Of a stretch of DNA of 59,047 nt, positions 55,041 through 59,047 are shown piece after piece; position 1 is the stretch's first letter; every line of letters starts with the position of its first letter. A model generated the notes under the pieces. That model made no database searches. It was given only the letters and a program-made list of their open reading frames with translations, and was not told where the DNA came from. The stretch is from positions 1 through 59,047 of the forward strand of contig JAEWSC010000055.1 in assembly GCA_023398575.1 (NCBI GenBank), given 5' to 3'. Origin of the DNA: Bacillota bacterium. Its GTDB lineage: Bacteria; Bacillota; Clostridia; Christensenellales; Aristaeellaceae. Both the position numbers and the translations under genes were made by a program.

Positions 55041-55204
55041 TGAAAAAGTGGCCATGCCACTTTTTCGAGTTTTTACTCACCACACTACAAAAAAAGCGAA
55101 TTGCGGGTGCTTGCTCAGGTAGGACAGAAATTTTTGATAGCTTCCCGCACGAATCAATGCTCATCTTGCTGCTTACGATTCAAGTTAGAAGACCTCGGTC
55201 CTCC
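55041..55204 (+). repeat. Dispersed intergenic repeat, copy C
   Basis: About 164 bp, the most diverged copy. It starts with a perfect 10-bp palindrome (55043-55052 with 55056-55065, core AAAGTGGC/GCCACTTT) like copy B. It keeps GAGTTTT, TTGCTCAGGTAGGA, CCGCACGAATC and GATTCAAG and ends in a hairpin GACCTCGGTC. Relative to GGGC/GCCC in copies A and B, at least one stem pair has changed from G-C to A-T on both sides, keeping pairing. The remaining 230 bp of the 410-bp gap before glgA contain a hairpin (CGCCGC 55324-55329 with GCGGCG 55344-55349) and the glgA ribosome site; no gene is seen. Confidence 0.65.
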
Positions 55205-55432
55205 AATGACTTTCATATTAGCAGTATGATAGAGTGCCCACCTCCTTAGCCCGTACTTCAAGGAATACTTCCCTGAAAATTACCAGTATCAGAGGATTAA
55301 TTTATTCAAACACTGATCCGAAACGCCGCTTACGCTCTTATGTGCGGCGCGGGGCGCTTGATCCGTTGTCTGTCTACAGAGCCTTTCCCTCCCCTGACCG
55401 ACTACCCACTCCGAAAAGGAGGATCACATCGT

Positions 55433-57304
55433 ATGAAAATTCTTTTTACAGCCAGTGAATGCGTTCCATTTTGCAAAACAGGCGGCCTGGCCGACGTGGT
55501 TGGAGCGCTGGCGCCAGTCTTGCAAAAAGCCGGTCACGATGTACGTGTCATGCTGCCCATGTATACCGTAATCCCTGAGGAATACAAGCGCCAAATGACC
55601 CATGTCACCGATTTTGAGGTGCTGCTGGGATGGCGGCGTCAGTACTGCGGTATTGAGCAGCTTACCATGGGTGGCGTCACCTATTACTTTGTAGACAACA
55701 AGTATTATTTTGACCGACCCTACGTGTATGGGCTGGGAGGCGACGAGTACGAACGCTTCGGCTTTTTCAACCGGGCAATTTTAAACGCCTTGCCGCTAAT
55801 AAACTTCTGGCCGGATATTCTGCACGCCCACGACTGGCAATCCGGTATGATTCCAGCCCTTTTGCGCATTCAGTATGACCATCTACCCTCCTACCATTCC
55901 ATTCAAACGGTATTTACGATTCATAACCTACAGTATCAGGGCGTATTTAACATCAAAGATGTGCAGGATGTGCTGGGACTTGGCGACAGCTTGTTCACAA
56001 CTGACAAGCTGGAATGCTATGGCAGCGCCAATTTCTTAAAATCCGCACTGGTGTATGCCGATCGAATCACCACGGTCAGCTTTAGCTATGCTCAGGAAAT
56101 TCAGACCGCCTATTACGGTGAGCGGCTGGATGGCCTGCTCCGCGCCAGACATAAGGCCTTGAGCGGCATCCTAAATGGCATCGATGTTCAAGAATATAAT
56201 CCAGGCAACGATCCCTTTATCGCAGCGCCTTATACAACGGAGGACCTAAATGGCAAAATCGCCTGTAAGCGCGCTCTGCAGGAGCAGTTGGGCTTGGAAG
56301 TGACGCCTGATGTGCCGCTGATTGGTATGGTTGGACGCCTAAGCAATCAAAAGGGTTTAGACCTTGTAGATTATGTCATCAACGACATTATGAAGGAAGA
56401 TGTACAACTGGCGGTGCTAGGCATGGGTGACGGCCGGTATGTGGACCTTTTTTCCTGGGCCGAGCAGCAATATCCCGGCCGCGTAGCCGCCCGCTTTACC
56501 ATGGATCATGCCCTGGCCCACCGCATATACGCCGGTGCCGATATGTTCTTGATGCCTTCCCAATTTGAGCCATGCGGCTTGAGCCAGATGATGAGTCTGC
56601 GCTATGGCACAGTACCTATTGTCAGAGAAACCGGCGGCCTTCGCGATACGGTACTCTCCTACAATAAATACACCGAAGAGGGCAACGGCTTTACCTTCTT
56701 CAACTACAACGCCCATGACATGCTGGCTACCATCCAGCGGGCATTGCGCTATTACAGGGAAAAGAAGGATGTCTTTGCAAAATTGATGAAGCGGGGCATG
56801 GAAGGCGACTACAGTTGGACTCATTCCGCCACGGAATACATCCGTCTATACAACGATCTGCTGAAAGATCACCAAAATGCGGAAGCCGCCATAGCCAACG
56901 GACAGGAGAAGCACGAAAAAAAACGCAGGCAGGATGCAGATAAAAAGGCTCCGGAATCGAAGGAGAGCATAATAACCCTTGAGCACAATCCAGAAGAAAA
57001 TACCACATCCAAAAGTGATGCAGCGCCAAAAGAGGCTTCACCTGCAGAGGCCGACTATACCGGCGCACCTTCCCGCCCGCCCAAACACATGAAGAAAGGA
57101 CAAGCGAACCATGCAATGGAATCCCTTTCCGATTTGCAAAGTCTACAGGATGAGGCAAAAGCAAAAGCATCCATCAAGCACCGAAAACAGGCCAAACGCA
57201 ACGATGCGCCACTCCCTGTTTCCTTGCAGGACGGTATAGCGGACTTACCCCCTCCCCCATCCCATAAAAAACACACAGGCCTCGGAGAAGGCGGGGAAGA
57301 ATAA
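55433..57304 (+). CDS. glgA: Glycogen synthase GlgA with C-terminal extension
   Basis: A GT5 enzyme that extends glycogen from ADP-glucose. The catalytic part (residues 1 to about 477) is of normal length: KTGGLADVVGAL near the N-terminus binds ADP-glucose, DWQSGMIPALL and TVFTIHNLQYQG follow, and the second domain has GMVGRLSNQKGLDL and LMPSQFEPCGLSQMMSLRYG. About 146 extra residues follow, rich in Lys, Glu, Ala, Pro and Ser, with no recognisable domain and likely disordered. The start at 55433 is about 10 nt after AGGAGG; 31 more codons are open upstream. A terminator follows about 100 bp after the stop. Confidence 0.94.
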   Translation: MKILFTASECVPFCKTGGLADVVGALAPVLQKAGHDVRVMLPMYTVIPEEYKRQMTHVTDFEVLLGWRRQYCGIEQLTMGGVTYYFVDNKYYFDRPYVYGLGGDEYERFGFFNRAILNALPLINFWPDILHAHDWQSGMIPALLRIQYDHLPSYHSIQTVFTIHNLQYQGVFNIKDVQDVLGLGDSLFTTDKLECYGSANFLKSALVYADRITTVSFSYAQEIQTAYYGERLDGLLRARHKALSGILNGIDVQEYNPGNDPFIAAPYTTEDLNGKIACKRALQEQLGLEVTPDVPLIGMVGRLSNQKGLDLVDYVINDIMKEDVQLAVLGMGDGRYVDLFSWAEQQYPGRVAARFTMDHALAHRIYAGADMFLMPSQFEPCGLSQMMSLRYGTVPIVRETGGLRDTVLSYNKYTEEGNGFTFFNYNAHDMLATIQRALRYYREKKDVFAKLMKRGMEGDYSWTHSATEYIRLYNDLLKDHQNAEAAIANGQEKHEKKRRQDADKKAPESKESIITLEHNPEENTTSKSDAAPKEASPAEADYTGAPSRPPKHMKKGQANHAMESLSDLQSLQDEAKAKASIKHRKQAKRNDAPLPVSLQDGIADLPPPPSHKKHTGLGEGGEE

Positions 57305-57401
57305 CATACGGTACTTTGCAGTTGATGTATATATCCGCTGAAACCCTTTCCCTCGAAAAAATAAGGCTTGCCTTATCTTAAGACTGGGCAGTAAGCGTTT
57401 C

Positions 57402-57435
57402 AAAAATCGGCAGCGAACTTGCTGCCGATTTTTTT
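57402..57435 (+). terminator. Rho-independent terminator after glgA
   Basis: AAAATCGGCAGC and GCTGCCGATTTT form a stem with a GAACTT loop, followed by a T run. It ends the glycogen locus. Confidence 0.9.
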
Positions 57436-57522
57436 GTGTGCCTCTTTTCAAGTCCTCTTCCCCCTACCATGATATTTCTCATAGAATTGGACATGATACC
57501 CATATAAGAAGGAGGATCGCTT

Positions 57523-57750
57523 ATGACCAGGGAGCACTTTTTTGAGATGCAGATGGCCGCACTGCAGGCACTCAGAGCAGATATGGAAGAGCATATGAAA
57601 AATCCCACAGTACTCAACAGCATGCGTGATGCTATGGAGAACAAATACAAAGACATTCTTGATCGACAAACAGCTTGGCAAAATGGCGGTTTTTGGACTG
57701 TGGAGAATGAAAGAAAGTATGAAGAGCGGTATAAAGGCTTAGAAGCCTAA
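57523..57750 (+). CDS. Small hypothetical protein
   Basis: A 75-residue, mostly helical, charged protein without signal or membrane segment. I do not recognise a family. The ribosome site AAGGAGG is strong and correctly spaced, and the codon choice looks like that of neighbouring genes, which supports a real gene. Residues 15-45 could form a coiled coil (LQALRADMEEHMKN and on). It stands alone between the glg terminator and the peptidoglycan-binding protein gene. Confidence 0.65.
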   Translation: MTREHFFEMQMAALQALRADMEEHMKNPTVLNSMRDAMENKYKDILDRQTAWQNGGFWTVENERKYEERYKGLEA

Positions 57751-57812
57751 CCGCCCGATCAGTCCAATTTTTATTTACACATTCAAATTTTTCCTAAAAT
57801 GTAATAAAACAT

Positions 57813-57841
57813 TTGAAATACGGCGTAGAACGCATTATAAT
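57813..57841 (+). promoter_or_regulatory. Promoter of the peptidoglycan-binding protein gene
   Basis: TTGAAA (57813-57818), a 17-bp spacer and a perfect TATAAT (57836-57841). This implies a 5' leader of about 170 nt before the start at 58017; no riboswitch was recognised in it. Confidence 0.6.
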
Positions 57842-58016
57842 CAATACAGGTCATATCCATTTCGTAAAATCCAAAAGCAAAGCCGTAATCTTATCTAATC
57901 TATTGGAAGAACATTACCGCTTTCACGGTTGTTTGTGCACCATGAGAATATTCATAGCGAACGTAATCGAATCAAGAGCACTTATCATACCAACGACGCA
58001 TAGCGGGAGAAAGCAT

Positions 58017-58892
58017 ATGAGATTTCAAACAAAAAAGAATAGCAGGGAAGTCAGTAAGAAACCAGACCCTTGGAACAGCACAACCGGTGCAGCGCCGTTA
58101 CACGGCGATCACTTTGACGAGGTGTTTCAAAGCAGCTATCAAGGTATAGATGATGACCAGAGAGTTCGGCGTCGGCAGCCTGGCAGATTTAACCCCGTTA
58201 CGGGAACATACGTGGCCAGGGATAGCGAACCTAAAAGGAATATTAAACTATGGCCTTGGATTGTGCTGGCCTTTGCTGCCGTGGCGCTTATTTCCACAGC
58301 GCTCAATCGGACAGATCCGCAAAATATCGCAGCATCCGCCAGCCCTGATAACATAACAGCCATGACCGTCACCGGCAGCCAGACCGTTGATACAGGGCAA
58401 GCCACAACACCAACAAAATCACCTGCAAATCATACCGTAGTAACCCGAGAACCGGTCATCACGCCTAGTCCTTCCCCCGTTTCGCCGGTAACACCTACGC
58501 CTACGCCTTTTACAACTCCCGATCCAAACAGTTCGGTACTCAAATATGGCTCCAAAGGTGATGGGGTCAAAACCATGCAAGGCCAGCTGATACAACTGGG
58601 CTACCTGCCAACGAATTCTGATGATGGCAGATTTGGTGACGGCACCAAAACAGCGGTGCAATCTTTTCAAAAAGTCAACAGCCTTCTTGCTGACGGCATT
58701 GCGGGCGAAAAAACGCTGGCCCTTTTGAATAGCGGCCAAGCAAAACAAGATCCAGATCCATTTGTATGGGTAGTCAGCAAAGAGAAGGTTTACCACACCG
58801 ATTCTGATTGCGACGGCATGAAGGATGCCAAGCAGATTAAAAAGTCTGAAGCGGAAAAGAGAAAACTCAAGCCTTGCGAAAAATGTAAATAA
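58017..58892 (+). CDS. Membrane-anchored peptidoglycan-binding domain protein
   Basis: A 291-residue protein. A charged cytoplasmic N-terminus (1-77) is followed by one membrane helix (78-97), a Thr/Pro/Ser-rich linker (128-171), a peptidoglycan-binding domain 1 (174-238: LKYGSKGDGVKTMQGQLIQL, then DGRFGDGTKTAVQSFQ), and a C-terminal module (250-291) with VYHTDSDCDGMKDA and a final PCEKC. That small cysteine-containing module is common at the ends of clostridial secreted proteins. It probably tethers the membrane to the wall; no catalytic domain is present. The start at 58017 is chosen for its GGGAG site over a frame open 68 codons further upstream. Confidence 0.85.
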   Translation: MRFQTKKNSREVSKKPDPWNSTTGAAPLHGDHFDEVFQSSYQGIDDDQRVRRRQPGRFNPVTGTYVARDSEPKRNIKLWPWIVLAFAAVALISTALNRTDPQNIAASASPDNITAMTVTGSQTVDTGQATTPTKSPANHTVVTREPVITPSPSPVSPVTPTPTPFTTPDPNSSVLKYGSKGDGVKTMQGQLIQLGYLPTNSDDGRFGDGTKTAVQSFQKVNSLLADGIAGEKTLALLNSGQAKQDPDPFVWVVSKEKVYHTDSDCDGMKDAKQIKKSEAEKRKLKPCEKCK

Positions 58893-58921
58893 GCTATTTA
58901 GTAACAGCCGGACAGGCAAAC

Positions 58922-59047
58922 TGAACTGCACCCCTAAAGTTAGACAGTATGGTATACTGAAAGAACTTTGGGGGTGTATTCATGCCAAAAGGGATGCCGA
59001 ACGCGAGGTATACGGCAGAGTTCAAGCAGCATGTAATGGAGATAATG
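58922..59047 (+). mobile_element. IS3-family (IS150-like) insertion sequence, left end
   Basis: The end begins TGAACTGCACCCCTAAAG, the characteristic terminal inverted repeat of clostridial IS3/IS150-type elements, 29 bp after the stop of the preceding gene. The right end lies outside the window, so target duplication cannot be checked. Confidence 0.8.
58982..59047 (+). CDS. IS3-family transposase OrfA (N-terminal fragment)
   Basis: The first 22 codons (MPKGMPNARYTAEFKQHVME and on) match the start of IS3-family OrfA proteins, which carry the helix-turn-helix that binds the element ends. The gene runs off the right edge. It starts 60 bp inside the terminal repeat, as usual for this group. Confidence 0.8.
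   Translation, partial: MPKGMPNARYTAEFKQHVMEIM

Overview
The window looks like chromosome of an anaerobic Gram-positive bacterium of class Clostridia. The evidence is strong AGGAGG-type ribosome binding sites, a glycogen locus carrying the Firmicutes-type glgD subunit, LplA-type sugar ABC transporters without their own ATPase, and base composition that looks a little above 50% GC. The Christensenellales are a plausible home, but that is only an impression. About 40 protein genes are densely packed in operons. I saw no rRNA, tRNA, CRISPR array or prophage. An IS3-family element begins at the right edge.

Layout. (1) 1-4129, minus strand: a nickel ECF transporter (cbiM with a fused NikN domain, cbiQ, cbiO) followed by larB and larE, which make the nickel-pincer cofactor of lactate racemase-type enzymes. 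(2) 4625-14363, plus strand: a catabolic operon with zinc dehydrogenase, SMP-30-type lactonase, FGGY kinase, GntR/UTRA regulator, GH105 hydrolase, DeoC-family aldolase, two ABC permeases and a solute-binding protein. It starts at a clear promoter with a palindromic operator and ends at a 25-bp-stem terminator. (3) 14587-27001, plus strand: an eight-gene operon joining an ABC-2 transporter to a MoxR ATPase, a DUF58 protein, two VWA membrane proteins and two further membrane proteins. Its function is unknown. (4) 27422-33443, minus strand: an Lhr-type helicase and a membrane-anchored serine hydrolase. (5) 33684-43627, plus strand: a TetR regulator with two flavodoxin-fold oxidoreductases, then a 2.6-thousand-residue cyclic beta-glucan synthase homologue. 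(6) 43702-45895: folA and thyA (minus strand) and a divergent polysaccharide deacetylase. (7) 46035-49993: two tandem paralogous secreted proteins with PepSY-like repeats and a divergent DUF2927-like secreted protein. (8) 50011-57304: glgB-glgC-glgD-glgA preceded, on the same transcript, by an ArsR/SmtB regulator with an intact alpha-5 zinc site. (9) 57523-59047: a small protein, a membrane-anchored peptidoglycan-binding protein and the start of the IS element.

The most unusual observations are as follows. A degenerate non-coding repeat occurs in three intergenic gaps (about 4304, 27101 and 55041), bounded by palindromes. The middle copy is itself flanked by 28-bp direct repeats that resemble terminator stems. 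A metal-sensor regulator is built into a glycogen operon. GlgA and GlgB both carry extra charged, apparently disordered C-terminal tails. The ABC/MoxR/VWA operon is large and uncharacterised. All functional statements come from reading motifs by eye; no database search was run.
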